DNA of 64,000 bases, from positions 5,298,804-5,362,803 of the forward strand of contig OW203749.1 in NCBI GenBank assembly GCA_934045075.1, given 5' to 3'. This DNA comes from Yponomeuta sedellus. Lineage: Eukaryota; Arthropoda; Insecta; Lepidoptera; Yponomeutidae. Below, in pieces: positions 12,201 to 20,210 of this stretch. A model generated the notes under the pieces. It was not told the origin of the DNA, searched no databases, and saw only the letters and a list, made by a program, of their open reading frames with translations. Positions within the stretch are counted from its first letter, which is position 1. The number at the start of each line of letters is the position of its first letter. The translations under genes and the position numbers were made by a program.

Positions 12201-13221
12201 TTAACCTGTTCATATTTTATGACACAGTATTTATTAGGTAAACTTAATTCCTTTGTATAAAGAGTTAAATCCAAAATGGTAGAGTATCCAATACAAACAA
12301 CGTGTGTATTTTTGAAATTACACAATTAGCGCTCTACCAATTGAGCCAATGGGCGACTCTGGCACGGATAGCCAGAGGTTGCGGGTTCGAATCCCGGCAT
12401 GGGTGAAATTTTTAGCCTCTAAATAGGTTTTAAAATTTGTGCTTAGCACGGGTTAGTGCATTAAAAATAAAAGTAGTATAATCATGTGGGTACAGTGATA
12501 TCGTTCCAATGTAAAACCTAACTGCAAAGTAGGTAGTCGGGGCTGTAAGTGATGCAATTTGCTTAAGCCAGATGTCGCTGCCTGTACGTAATACAGAGAA
12601 TAGTGTAAAGAGGTTCGAAATTTCACTGATGCTGGTGAGTCGCCCATTGGCTCAATTGGTAGAGCGCTGGCACGGATAGCCAGAGGTTGCGGGTTCGAAT
12701 CCCGGCATGGGTGAAATTTTTAGCCTCTAAATAGGTTTTTAAAGTCCTTAGCACGGGTTAGTGCATTAAAAGTAAAAATAGTATAAGTAAAACTTTGTTA
12801 CATGTACGGTGTTCCATACATTTTAATGATACTGATGGTAATGATAGCATGGTATTTCTTCAGCATTGTTTGTCCACTGATAGACGTATGACTTTCTATG
12901 AGTCCTCCATTGCAATTGATTCCCAGTCCGTGTATCGGTTAAGTTATGTGATATTCTAAGTTGTGTACATTTGTGAAGTTATTTTAGCAATAAAAGGGCT
13001 GGTAAGGGACGTCCCAGACGGACATACATTGGTCAAATAAGGGATGTATTAGCAACGGGGAGGATAAAACATACTCAGCACGGGTGCAACGACTTTTGCA
13101 TGCATGCAACGACTTTTGAATGTTGATGCGAATGTGATCTCTCAGGATTGTGGCAAGTGGCAGTCCTCGCTCTCTGCCTACCTCTCTGGGATACAGGCGT
13201 GAGGTTATGTATGTATGTATG

Positions 13222-13252
<31 letters not shown>

Positions 13253-15977
13253 GGGTGTCTTCGCGGCTTTAACATTGTGCGGTCTTAAGTTAGTCAAAAA
13301 CCCTCAATGTGCGGTCGGACCTCATTGTGCGGACGTCCGCACAATATTTTGAGGAAGCTTCAAATATAGCTATCGAATTCTCGCGTTCTGATTGTTCGAC
13401 TGGCGAAGTATGAGCAAATTTTCGGGGAGGACCTCATATTCGGTATTTTTGTCGAGTTGAGTTAACACAAACCAAAAAATAGTTCAGGTGTGTACCACCA
13501 CGTGGCGCCACCAGTCCCCATTGTGTATATAAGCACAAAATGTGATAAAATGCGGACCTGTAAAAAGGACCGCACTTTATAAGAGAAATTAGACTCATTA
13601 GAACCACCACGTGGCGCCTCCAGTTCCCATTGTGTGTATAAGCACAAAATGAGTACCTGTAAAAAGGACCGCACTTTAAACGAGAAATTAGACTCATGCT
13701 AAGTATGTATGTTCAATAATAGAGAGCATCACAGAGTTAAAGCACTTATCAGTGCCACTATAGCAAAGACAAAACATATCGTAGGTACTATACATTGCGT
13801 TACGCAAAGATCCTGTTATCATTGAAGGGCTTATGTTAGGTTGGGTTTGCATGGTTCTTAAGATTATTAGGTTTGTAGGGTTAATAATAATAATATTGGC
13901 TTTTTTGCATCTACTGAATGAGATGATTTATACAGCGTCCAGTGGTATCTTCACTCACACTAGATGGGTGAAGGGACCACTCCGACGCTAACAGTGAAGG
14001 AAAACATCGTAAGGAAACCCGCGGCATAGTTGACTCCGCACGTATTGACTAGTCTTTCCTGTGGGCTAGGCCGACTAAGCTGTCAGGATGGTATATGTGC
14101 TGGGCAAGCCTACACCATCTATAGAACCATGTCCCAGGCACTACAGCGTCGGAGGGTTAATAACAAATAATAGTAAAAAAACAAGAAAACATTGTTCCAA
14201 CCAAATCACTGCTCTAGATCCTTTGTTAGGACCCTTTCGGATTTTTTTAATGACATTTTAAAAATAGTTTTTTACATCTGTCCAAGTTCTTCTGTTCAGG
14301 TCAGTTCTTGGCTTAGGCATTACTCACACTTTTTCTTGTTGGGTATTTTCTTCCTTAGCCAGTTAAGATCTTATTCAGGTATACACATTCTGTGAAAATT
14401 TCAAGTGTCTACCTATTACGGTTCAAAAGATAGATCTCTGTGATAGAATAGAACTTTTATTCTTAAAAAATCGTCGCAATTATACTTAAAGATAAGGTTA
14501 AACAGACAGCGAAGTATTGTCAAGTAATAGGGTCTCGATTTGCACCCATTGGGTACGACACCCTAAAACGAGAGGAGACAAGAATCGTCGTAGTCTAGAG
14601 TAGTCATCACGAGTCGTGAACCAATGACCTTGAGTGCGGACGGATCCTTGGAAGAAGGTGAAATGTTTCTAAAACTTATGACATCATTATGTGGAAGGAA
14701 GTATTCAAAGAGCTGATATAAATAGAACTAAATCTTCAGGGTCAGAGGTCAGGATAGGAGTGCCACAGGATCGATTTTGGGGCCGTTCCTTTTCCTCGTA
14801 TATGTAAATGATTTTCCTTTCATGGTTCAAAATATGTCAGAGATAGTATTATTTGCAGATGACACGTCACTTATTTTCAAAATTAAAAGACAAGAGAATG
14901 ATCTTGACAGTACAAATAATTCTCTCACTCAGGTACTAAACTGGTTTAAGTCTAATAACTTATTGTTAAATTAAAAAAAAAACAATATGTATAAAGTTCA
15001 CTCTACCAATGTCAAAGTAGTTGACAGCAAAGTTATATTGGGAAAGGACAAACTAGATTTTGTCAAAGAAACTGTATTTCTAGGTATCACAATTGATGCA
15101 AAGCTTCAATGGGGTCCTCAAATAAAATTGGCAAATAAGCTTTGCTCTGCAGCATATGCTGTTAAAAGAATTAGGGAACGCGGCGCAGCGGAACAATCAA
15201 TCGCGCGCGGCTTTTTAAAATTTTTACAGATTAAGATAGTTTGAAAACGCATTCACAAAGGAATATTATGAGGACTGCAGGTTAATGTGACTACCTAAAT
15301 ACTAGAAAAGGGAGAGGTGATTACTCAATCACCTCTCCCTTTTCTAGTATTTAGGTAGGTACCTAATTAATGCGTCTTCGCAATTTTTTAATACGCACTA
15401 AGACACATTAACCTGCAGTCCTCATAATATTCCTTCGTGAATGCGTTGTTGCATACTCATGCAACAACATCAAAATGCGGTCCGTGTGTAACTTCTCTCA
15501 AACGGCACTAAAGTGGGGACAGGTGTAAATGCATTTGTACTCAGCATAAAATGCGGTCGGTGTGTAACTTCTCTCAAACGGCACTAAAGTGGGGACAGTG
15601 TGTAAATGCATTTGTACTTAGCATAAAATGCGGTCGGTGTGTAACTTCTCTCAAACGGCACTAAAGTGGGGACAGTGTGTAAATGCGTTTGTATTTTGCA
15701 TAAAATGCGGTCGGTGTGTTTTTTCGCACGCGTATGTTCGAAAGTGCGGTCCGACCGCATAATAAATTGGGACCGCACAAGCCCGATTTTTGACACAAAT
15801 TATGAAGGGCTCTATCTCTGTCTCAGTCGTGTGTATGGAAACTTCAAATAAAAGTTCATGCCAGAACGAGATAGCTCCAGATTGTAGACAGATTTACACA
15901 CTGCTAAGTCAACGGGAAAGGTAGGACCGCATAATGGGGAATTCTGACAAGGTCCTCACAATATATGAGCCGCGAAC

Positions 15978-16036
<59 letters not shown>

Positions 16037-17334
16037 TATGTGTGTATGTATGTATGTATGTATGTATGCGACTAAGGGACTCAAACCAGGAGGTGGGCAG
16101 CAGCGCCCCCTGCAGTACAATTCCACCAAACTGCAATCCCCAACACGCATGCCCAGTGTGGGGATTATGGGCATTACCCCCCAATGATGGCACAACCTTG
16201 CGCTATGGCGCTCATTAGGGGAGTGCTGTGTCCAGCAGTGGACTAATATAGCCTGAAGAAGAATCCAAGATGAGCATGCGTGGTGATTGAGCGCATTCTC
16301 TCTTCCTCTCATATTAAGGCCTGTGCACTGCGAGACGTTTATATGTTATATAAAAAAATTCAATGTCTTAGTTAGATTTGAGATCGCCACACATAGCCTC
16401 ATGATTGGGCCACAGTACGTAGTGGAGCTGTGAGTTTACTCCAGCCAGCCTATCTCTTTCCAGAAAGCCAGCAGTGCTCGGATGTTACTGCTGTCCTCCT
16501 GAAGGGATCCCAGCTTCCCAATGATGAGGGTCCGTTGCTTTTCCACGCCTTCACAGTGAATGGTCATGTGGGCAGGTGTTTCCTCTTCTTTAAGGCATCC
16601 CCGGAAAAATGATTCCTTAAGCCCGCTTTATAAATCCTATTATAAATCCCTCTAGAAACGGCTGTCATAGTATATTTTGAGCCTCAAACTTTAGTCACCA
16701 ATTCACTTAGAAAATAAGTATTTGGTTCACACTGAAACTTTGTCAATGTTTTATAACCATTCTTAAGCTTAGCACGCATTGCGAATAAATCGTCGCGATT
16801 TTTTTTCTGACGGATATTAAAACGCGAAATGATATGGTATATTGGCGCGATTTTTTTTTGCAGTACATTTTTGATATCTCACAATTTTTTTCTGAAAAAA
16901 TCGCATGGTGAACAACAATCGTGATGCGTACTAAGCCTTAGGCTTAGATAAGATTAGAAAATTCTTTATTGCACAATAAGCATATTTGTACAAAGGCGAG
17001 CTTAATACTAATGAGTATTTTCTTCCAGCTAACCTTGGGTTATGTTGATAGTGGTGAGGGTTTTAATACTTTTAATACCTCCCGCGGTTCAGACTTAAAA
17101 TGGGGTAGGGTCAGAATCCGTCCAGAAAACTTCTATTACCGAACTTAAGTCACGCTGCGCTGCGTACGGTTATAGATAGGAGAGCATCATTACCTGGTAT
17201 TCAATGTCAAGAACTTGTTCGCGAAGAGCTTTCACGTAGAAGCATTCAGTTTTGCCGGCGGGAACCGTGAACGTAATGTCATTATCGTAGGCAGTAGTCC
17301 AGCCAAGCAAACATAGCAACAGGAAAAGAAGCAT
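3111..17334 (-). CDS. TMED5: p24/TMED cargo receptor, TMED1/5-type (3' end outside window)
   Basis: Four exons, read 17334-17194, 11850-11671, 10081-10006 and 3264-3111, join with matching phases (0, 0, 1, then 2 at the window-side end) into about 183 residues. Seen: an N-terminal hydrophobic signal peptide (residues about 1-15, ending GWTTA), then a GOLD domain with the expected cysteine pair (C31 in KTECFY and C95 in YRLCFANTFSTFSEKT), then an acidic linker and a helical segment ending in HEARDRN. Known for the family: p24 proteins sit in ER-Golgi membranes, form hetero-oligomers and load cargo into COPII/COPI vesicles; TMED1/5 members are about 230 residues. The missing 40 or so residues (membrane span and FF/KK tail) should be on a last exon beyond position 1. 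Drosophila opossum is the closest family member I can name; TMED5 against TMED1 is not resolved. Introns hold only repeats. Confidence 0.88.
3410..3525 (+). repeat. RepA copy, left half (interrupted)
   Basis: Breaks at 'GGAGGATTGTAA' and resumes at 3958 with 'TAAGACAGTGGC', the normal continuation. Confidence 0.85.
3526..3957. mobile_element. PIF/Harbinger-like MITE in RepA, flanked by TAA
   Basis: Terminal inverted repeats TGGTGCTCCCACATTGCCGT (left) and its complement at the right end, extending through 'TAGAAAATG'. The host repeat is restored if this 432-bp piece and one TAA are removed, so TAA is the target duplication, as in PIF/Harbinger. A tSINE-B piece (3797-3855) is inserted inside. 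Confidence 0.85.
3958..4155 (+). repeat. RepA copy, right half
   Basis: 'AGACAGTGGCAGGGCTTACG' to 'TAGGCCACGGGCG'. Confidence 0.8.
4440..4545 (-). repeat. Dispersed repeat 'CTACGGCCCGAAGGCAGCGG'
   Basis: Matches the inverted sequence at 8560-8665 and part of 57880-57930. Borders the mariner. Confidence 0.6.
4619..5666 (-). pseudogene. Mariner-family transposase, inactivated
   Basis: Reads from MDLHREHFRAMIFYDL (ATG at 5666) through a frame change near 5580, then WYSEFKRGRFTLGDEQRSGR, the helix-turn-helix (TYKEIQHTL, GSGSVHKILH) and TGDESWIYQYDP with the first catalytic Asp. A stop and frame changes fill 4967-5143; then HHDNAPAHSA (second Asp) and SPDLAPCDFFLFPKIK (third Asp, D34D spacing), ending at 4619. 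Overall length matches a 345-residue mariner transposase, so decay is by point changes, not deletion. Clear terminal repeats were not found. It lies in the TMED intron between exons 3 and 4. Confidence 0.9.
6000..6165 (+). mobile_element. Hel (Helitron-like), 3' truncated
   Basis: TCTATAATATAAAAATGAAT start; 'CCGATTTCGCTAATTC'; lacks the CAGCTAG end. Forms an inverted pair with the copy at 6216. Confidence 0.7.
6216..6403 (-). mobile_element. Hel (Helitron-like) with intact CTAG end
   Basis: CTAGCTGACCCAGCG at 6216 is the complement of CGCTGGGTCAGCTAG; flanked by A as expected for A/T insertion. Confidence 0.75.
6585..7085 (+). mobile_element. DNA-element relic homologous to 58083-59205
   Basis: 'AAGAAATAAGTCTCGCGGAT' at the left and 'CGTAGATTCCCGAAGGGA' at the right match the ends of the reverse copy at 58-59 kb. 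The middle of the long copy is absent here. Confidence 0.6.
6821..6964. mobile_element. 144-bp MITE insertion with a known empty site
   Basis: Terminal inverted repeat GGGTTGGAACTCATC / GATGAGGTCCAACCC and long inner arms (GTCGCCCTTTCTCTTTCTGT / complement). The homologous sequence at about 58195-58205 reads straight through ('CGGTTAAGGTGCAGAA'). Confidence 0.8.
7270..7365 (+). repeat. tRNA-like retroposon fragment
   Basis: B-box-like 'GTGGGTTCTAATCCC' and tail 'TACATTTGTGAAGTTGTAAT'. Confidence 0.5.
7367..7498 (+). repeat. RepA copy, internally deleted
   Basis: Jumps from 'GTCCGGGTTGGTG' to 'GGGCCTTCCTGTCAGAAGCT'. Confidence 0.75.
7556..7908 (+). repeat. RepA copy, near full length
   Basis: 'ACAACCCTTGCATGTCCCCA' to 'AGGCCACGAGCGCTTC'. 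Confidence 0.85.
8038..8262 (-). repeat. SINE-E copy
   Basis: Tail side first on this strand: CTTCTTCTTCAGGCTAGATC, then 'GGCATGCGGGTTGGGGATCG' and 'ACGACACCCGCGGGAAGA'. Two overlapping 75-77-codon frames are only repeat sequence. Confidence 0.82.
8393..8530. mobile_element. Hairpin MITE with perfect 42-bp arms
   Basis: Arms 8393-8434 and 8489-8530 are exact complements, beginning GTAGACTTTTAGTCCGGATC; 54-bp spacer. Confidence 0.85.
8759..8905 (+). repeat. tSINE-B copy with inverted head
   Basis: 'TTCCAACTGAGCTAATGGGC' at 8759 folds back on 'GCCCATTAGCTCAGTTGGAA' at about 8803, then the SINE runs on through the B box 'CGGGTTCGAATGG' to 'AGCACGGGTTAGTGCGTTAA'. Confidence 0.78.
8983..9160 (-). 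repeat. SINE-E copy
   Basis: 'TCGTCGTCAGGCTATACTAG' to 'GCGCTGCTGCCCATCCCGCG'. Downstream 9165-9250 has nothing recognised. Confidence 0.78.
9250..9365. repeat. Short element with AAATCGCGATTATTT inverted ends
   Basis: AAATCGCGATTATTT near 9262 and AAATAATCGCGATTT near 9349 surround 'TTTCACGACGTTTCGGCAGC'. From 9560 to 9900 another dispersed repeat matches 60160-60300 in reverse. Confidence 0.55.
10006..10081 (-). CDS. TMED5: TMED exon 3: last GOLD strand and acidic linker (76 nt)
   Basis: Small exon between acceptor TATTATAG and donor GTAAGG. It begins VFLDIMVI, the strand that follows SEKT in p24 proteins, then an acidic linker (SSETDNDYEDKEMEL). It fills the gap the family alignment demands between exon 2 and the helical exon, and its phase (0 in, 1 out) fits both neighbours. 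Too short for an ORF scan to find. Confidence 0.82.
10120..10330 (+). repeat. tSINE-D copy
   Basis: 'CTCGGGTTCGATCCCCGGCC' B box, 'AACTAGGAAACGAACTTTTC' body, tail to 'TGTCCATGAATATTTATT'. It abuts TMED exon 3's intron. Confidence 0.8.
10660..10760 (+). repeat. RepA copy, truncated
   Basis: 'ATATCAACCCTTGTATGTCC' to 'CCAAGTCCGGGTTGGTA'. A reverse LINE tail ('TTCTTTATTGTACCTGC') follows at 10803-10870. Confidence 0.7.
11045..11360 (+). pseudogene. LINE-F 3' end
   Basis: Decayed frame WFRHVERM, GRAGKGRSRRTYI-like, HATT, then NVDEAKVICQDRG; ends at 'GGGATACAGGCGTGAGGTTA' and ATGT repeats. Same family at 12985, 44525 and (reverse) 52443. Confidence 0.6.
11512..11577. repeat. Perfect 29-bp hairpin
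   Basis: Arms 11512-11540 and 11549-11577 are exact complements around the loop TACGTTAA. One arm with its right flank also occurs at 523-590. Confidence 0.85.
11671..11850 (-). CDS. TMED5: TMED exon 2: core of GOLD domain
   Basis: Exactly 60 codons between acceptor TTCCTTAG and donor GTAAGT. Carries LDISFQLADPVGRII and YRLCFANTFSTFSEKT, the most conserved p24 stretch. The frame runs on for seven codons into the intron, so a raw ORF overstates its 3' end. Phase 0 on both sides. Confidence 0.92.
11962..12185 (-). pseudogene. RTE-like LINE 3' end, 5'-truncated
   Basis: ISRTTDNRWSKRVLEWRPGL, GRPPTRWDDDLRKTAGR and YVQQWTT-stop; tail 'TATAGCCTAAAGATA'. Same family as 52757-53012. Confidence 0.75.
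12325..12475 (+). repeat. tSINE-B copy with inverted first third
   Basis: 'GCTCTACCAATTGAGCCAAT' (reverse) joins directly to 'CTGGCACGGATAGCCAGAGG' (forward). Confidence 0.75.
12478..12788 (+). repeat. tSINE-B, full-length reference copy
   Basis: 5' unit 'ATGTGGGTACAGTGATATCG', 'TAGTCGGGGCTGTAAGTGAT', tRNA-like A box 'TTGGCTCAATTGG' and B box 'GGGTTCGAATCCC', then 'TTTTTAGCCTCTAAATAGGT' and the tail 'AGCACGGGTTAGTGCATTAA'. The tRNA part lies in the middle, not at the 5' end. Confidence 0.82.
12985..13252 (+). pseudogene. LINE-F 3' end with (ATGT)n tail
   Basis: 'AGGGCTGGTAAGGGACGTCC' to 'CAGGCGTGAGGTT', then about 11 ATGT units (13206-13250). Confidence 0.65.
13494..13697. repeat. 109-bp direct duplication
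   Basis: ACCACCACGTGGCGCC at 13494 and 13603; both copies run through 'TGTAAAAAGGACCGCACTTT' to 'AGAAATTAGACTCAT'. Confidence 0.85.
14700..15187 (+). pseudogene. Jockey-type non-LTR reverse transcriptase fragment
   Basis: Reads VPQ-SILGPFLFLVYVNDFPF, then LFADDTSLIF (catalytic FADD), LNWFKSNNLLLN, a stop and shift at about 14972, then FLGITIDAKLQWGPQI (thumb motif) and SAAYAVKRIRE before it breaks off. Covers RT palm and thumb only; both ends truncated. It sits inside the satellite-rich composite at 13.3-15.9 kb. Confidence 0.85.
15246..15447. repeat. Nested long palindrome
   Basis: Inner hairpin: exact 32-bp arms 15291-15322 and 15327-15358, four-base loop ACTC. Outer arms 15246-15289 and 15404-15447, 44 bp with one mismatch. 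Confidence 0.88.
15472..15780. repeat. 76-bp tandem repeat, about 3.3 units
   Basis: AAAATGCGGTC starts units at 15472, 15548, 15624 and 15702; each holds 'GTGTAACTTCTCTCAAACGG' and 'CACTAAAGTGGGGACAG'. Confidence 0.9.
15982..16067 (+). repeat. (GT)n/(GTAT)n microsatellite
   Basis: About 23 GT units followed by GTAT units. All long frames across it are artefacts. Confidence 0.95.
16068..16262 (+). repeat. SINE-E copy
   Basis: 'GCGACTAAGGGACTCAAACC' to 'TATAGCCTGAAGAAGAA'. From 16620 to 16945 I see nothing recognisable. Confidence 0.8.
16437..16613 (-). pseudogene. Non-LTR retrotransposon ORF2 C-terminus
   Basis: Reads EEETPAHMTIHCEG, LIIGKLGSL, RALLAFWKEIGWLE and stop. The E-E-T-x-x-H-x4-C tail followed by FxxxxGW is the end of R1/I-like ORF2 proteins. 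The 3' UTR ('GTGGCCCAATCATGAGGCTA') continues to about 16340. The same ending (KEIGWLE-stop) is found at 24180 on the plus strand. Confidence 0.65.
16947..17045 (-). repeat. LINE 3' tail, reverse
   Basis: 'AATTCTTTATTGCACAATAA' and 'TATTTTCTTCCAGCTAACCT'; same tail, forward, at 25471 and 29095. Further copies: 33070, 36829, 47417. Confidence 0.6.
17194..17334 (-). CDS. TMED5: TMED exon 1: signal peptide and start of GOLD domain
   Basis: ATG at 17334 opens 47 codons ending in IEYQ, followed by a GTAATG donor. I chose this ATG because the open frame upstream has no other ATG (only a TTG nine codons earlier) and the hydrophobic core MLLFLLLCLLGW starts here. GOLD strand motif TFTVPAGKTECFY follows the cleavage site. 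Phase 0 at the donor. Confidence 0.9.
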
Positions 17335-17969
17335 CGCTGGGAACCTAGGAACGGCCAATCGTTTACCGCAAAAGAGGTTCTGGCCAATCTATTGAAGGAA
17401 TTGTATTTTGTTCTCTAAATTCGGAAATGGTTTTGACAAAAGAACCACCGATCAACGAACACACTGACAGTGACAGTTGACAAAAAAAGTGACAAACCAA
17501 AACAAAAATAGATTACGTTCTGAACTATAATGATACATCCATACCAATAATATTACTTGTTTTACAATAATAACTATAAGAAAAGATTTTAATAGAAAAA
17601 CATAAGATATTAATTAACATACAGAAAACTCGCTGAAACTTGCAGCTGAGCAGTTGGATCAGTTGCCAATGATTTGAACATACAGAAAAAATAGCAATAA
17701 ATATAGTTTCCAAACGTTACATTTATAACGTTCCATTTCATTTCCATTTATGACATTAGTGGGGTAAACGTATAAGATACAGGATCTTTCTTGGAAAAAA
17801 AGTTGAACATATTATTCATAAATACAAAACCAACAAAAGAGAATAGTATAATTATTTGAAAACCTCATGTTTCTCCTTCTGTTGATAGAAATTAAATTAC
17901 TTTTTATCAACAAAAACAGTATTGAATTAAATAATTAAAATTATGCTCAATACACACCAAACTTATTTC
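17335..17969. other. Intergenic spacer between two minus-strand genes
   Basis: AT-rich; should hold the TMED promoter (nearest to 17335-17500) and the 3' end of the unknown gene. No TATA box or clear poly(A) signal stands out. Confidence 0.5.
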
Positions 17970-18463
17970 CTAACTACAGCTGTGATTGCTACACTTGCAT
18001 AATTTATAAATCGTGGGTGTTCCTATGAAAAAATCATGTTTCATTTGCTCCCAATCAACAAAACTATGCTCTAAATTATCCGTCTGAACACCGACATCGA
18101 TTTCGACTCTGCTTCGTTTTGGAGGAGAAGGTAATTCAAACGATGCAACGCCAAAACTTGGTGATGAACAGTCTATTCTATTCTGTGTCGATATATTCGA
18201 ATGTATAGAACTGTCAAAATGTGGTGGCGGTGAAAATCTGGCTCCTTGAGTTTCGGGTGTCAACGCTACGCTTTCAGTTTCTTCAATAAAAGCTCTATCG
18301 GCAACATTCTCTGAATCTAATGATTCATTTGAACTATCAATATTAGCTAAATTTTTGTCAATGCATTTTTTAGTGCATCCAACACCGAAAATAAATGAAT
18401 CTAAGTTACTCCCGATATCACATGCTCGCATCACTTCAGGCCCTTCTTGTTGGTTTGAAAAAT
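17970..18463 (-). CDS. Unknown gene last exon with stop codon
   Basis: Acceptor TTTCTTTCACAG, then FSNQQEGPEVMRACDIG and on to TAG at 17970. Contains the putative nuclear signal PPKRSRVE and VGVQTDN. No clear AATAAA is seen just downstream. Confidence 0.8.
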
Positions 18464-19788
18464 CTGTGAAAGAAATTTGCCTACGTTAAATGTGTAGCTT
18501 CTTCTCCACATAATATATTAATTGTGCAACTAACATCTTTGGCGTTCATTAAGCAAACCTTTTGTTTTTATAGTTGTTAGAAAGAGGTTTGCAATGGTTT
18601 CACTTCAGACTGGCTGGTATGATAGGATGAAGGATTTTTAAATAGAATGAAAAGTGTAGTTTTTCTATTCAACCAATGCAACCAATGTCAACTCTTGCTT
18701 ACGAAATTTTCACGGAATAAAGCCACATCTATATAAACTAACTTTTATTTAAAAGCGCACTCGTAATAATAGTGAGTATAATTCCTTTTTGACAGTGTAT
18801 TACTATAAGCATAAAAAAACGTGAACTACAAGGGTGACCTACTCGAAAGATTTATTTCTGCAGAGTAGGTGGTATCGGATTCGTACATTAAGTTGTAATT
18901 CAAACGTTTTGTGGATTATTATTGCAAATTCGTACGCACCTGTATTATTGATGCCATCGACGCTTTTTTGAGAGTGTTCAGAGATGTTTTCTTTTTGTAA
19001 TTCAAGATTTTCATTTGGTGACACGGTTTCTCTCTGCCTTGCCGTAATATGAAGTGGGCTACTTTGTTTCAATGGAGATTTATTTTCAACATAATCATTG
19101 ACAGGCTGTAGCGTGGTAGATACTTTGCTCATGTCATATTTTTCAGTGTAGACATCTGCTTGGTAATGTGACTCCTCGGACTCTTCGTAATCATTACTTA
19201 GTTTGAATCTGGATTCTGACGCCTCTCTCGACGCAGATGTTTTGATGGATGAATTTTCGCCATTTGTGTCAACTTCATTGTTCTCGTCATTGAAATCAGT
19301 AAAACTGCCTGGATCATTATTTGTATTCTTTTCACGCGAACTTTCCAATAGGCTGCTTCTTATATCATCGTTATTGACACAAGAAATTTCGCTTAAGTTG
19401 ATAGTTCTTGATTCCGATGAGCCGTGTCTTTTTAATCTATCCACATAGTTTTGTACAATTACTTGAAGTCTCTCATAAAACTCTTCTGGCTCATCGTGAT
19501 AATTTTGCTTTGGAATTCTTTCTATAATCAATTCTGGTAAAGGGCTCTCCGATCGGAACTCAATAGGGAAATGATCAGAATTGGGGTACTCATCATTTTC
19601 TTCCACTGGAGAGAGTCCTGAAAATGAAATTTAACTTAGATCAATTTAAATTTTTAGAGCTCGGCTGATCGACAGAATTAGAAAATATCTTTAAATAAGT
19701 TCTTACTTGATACGTCCTCAAAGTAACTTCTTAACAAATAAGTCTTTTTCCTCTCCCAGTCATCTTCGTGATAGGTTTTGCGCCACAT
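17970..19788 (-). CDS. Unrecognised 417-residue acidic Ser-rich protein
   Basis: Complete three-exon gene: 19788-19707, 19617-18940 and 18463-17970 (TAG). Splice phases (1, 1) agree and donors/acceptors are canonical (GTAAGA/TTTTCAG; GTGCGT/TTTCACAG). The protein starts MWRKTYHEDDWERKKTYLLR, basic and helical, then becomes rich in E, D, S and N with SP motifs (KSPLKQSSPLH, LPSPPKRSRVE). PPKRSRVE reads as a nuclear localisation signal. The C-terminus has KLCKCSNHSC. I recognise no domain. Upstream of the ATG the frame stays open for 54 codons to 19952 before a TGA, with no in-frame ATG; a short uORF (MRW) is there, so either this is 5' UTR or an upstream exon supplies the true start. The gene lies head-to-tail with TMED, about 0.64 kb apart. 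Two DREF-like sites at 20170 and 20199 suggest housekeeping expression. Confidence 0.8.
18940..19617 (-). CDS. Unknown gene exon 2 (acidic, Ser/Asn-rich)
   Basis: 678 nt. Begins LSPVEENDEYPNSDHF after acceptor TTTTCAG and ends at a GTGCGT donor. A helix-like segment (EEFYERLQVIVQNYVDRLKR) lies near the front; the rest looks disordered. Confidence 0.8.
19707..19788 (-). CDS. Unknown gene exon 1
   Basis: 27 codons plus one base, ending FEDVS, donor GTAAGA. The basic, aromatic start is unlike the acidic remainder and is the part most likely to be a conserved motif. Confidence 0.7.
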
Positions 19789-20149
19789 TATAGTTTTGTA
19801 ACGCTTTTTTTGAGAACGCCAACGAAGACCCTGCTTTTTAGATACTTGAAGCCTTGTTTGGGCCTGGAGGTAATTTTCAACCCGATTTTATTAAAAATCT
19901 GTCTACCCGCAGTGTCTGTAACTAGACCTACCACCTCATTTAAAAAACTTTCTCAATAGCTTAATTTTATGTGAAATGGAACGCAAAAAATAAAAAAAAC
20001 AGACGTCACGGAAACGTCACGTCAACTTTTTTGAAACCGATCGATCGGTTTTCGGCACAAATTATACAGGTACAGATAGGAATCGACCAATAGAAAGGCC
20101 CGGAACGTAGTGGATTGACGTGACCACCATCCGTAGTGCATTCAGCACC

Positions 20150-20210
20150 CTATAGTCGATAAAAAAATGTATCGATATGCTAGGGATGTCCACCACGCTA
20201 TCGATACTAT
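20150..20210 (-). promoter_or_regulatory. Candidate promoter element: two TATCGATA sites
   Basis: Perfect TATCGATA at 20170-20177 and 20199-20206, with a third partial site (GTCGATAA) at 20157. In Drosophila this palindrome is the DREF site of housekeeping promoters. They lie 380-420 bp upstream of the ATG at 19788. CRE-like GACGTCAC occurs at about 20003. Use by this gene is inference. Confidence 0.5.

Larger units (their letters stand above)
13260..15950. mobile_element. Satellite-rich composite region with repeated GCGGTC motif
   Basis: 'GTGCGGTC' or its complement recurs at 13281, 13310, 13330, 13551, 13571, 13669, 15478-15700 (four times), 15743, 15770 and 15923, and nowhere as densely elsewhere. 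Between lie the tandem repeats, the long hairpin and a jockey RT fragment. Both ends bear the motif, as if one large element had been invaded. Confidence 0.5.

Noticed and set aside
12638..12715. Possible tRNA gene with intact A and B boxes
   Set aside because: Part of tSINE-B: same flanks and tail in more than fifteen copies, anticodon loop atypical (C at position 33).
15934..16312. Frames of 94 and 118 codons across the GT repeat
   Set aside because: Poly-VC or poly-HT translations of a microsatellite joined to SINE-E.
19203..19448. Plus-strand 81-codon frame
   Set aside because: Antisense of the unknown gene's exon 2, which has matching splice sites on the minus strand.
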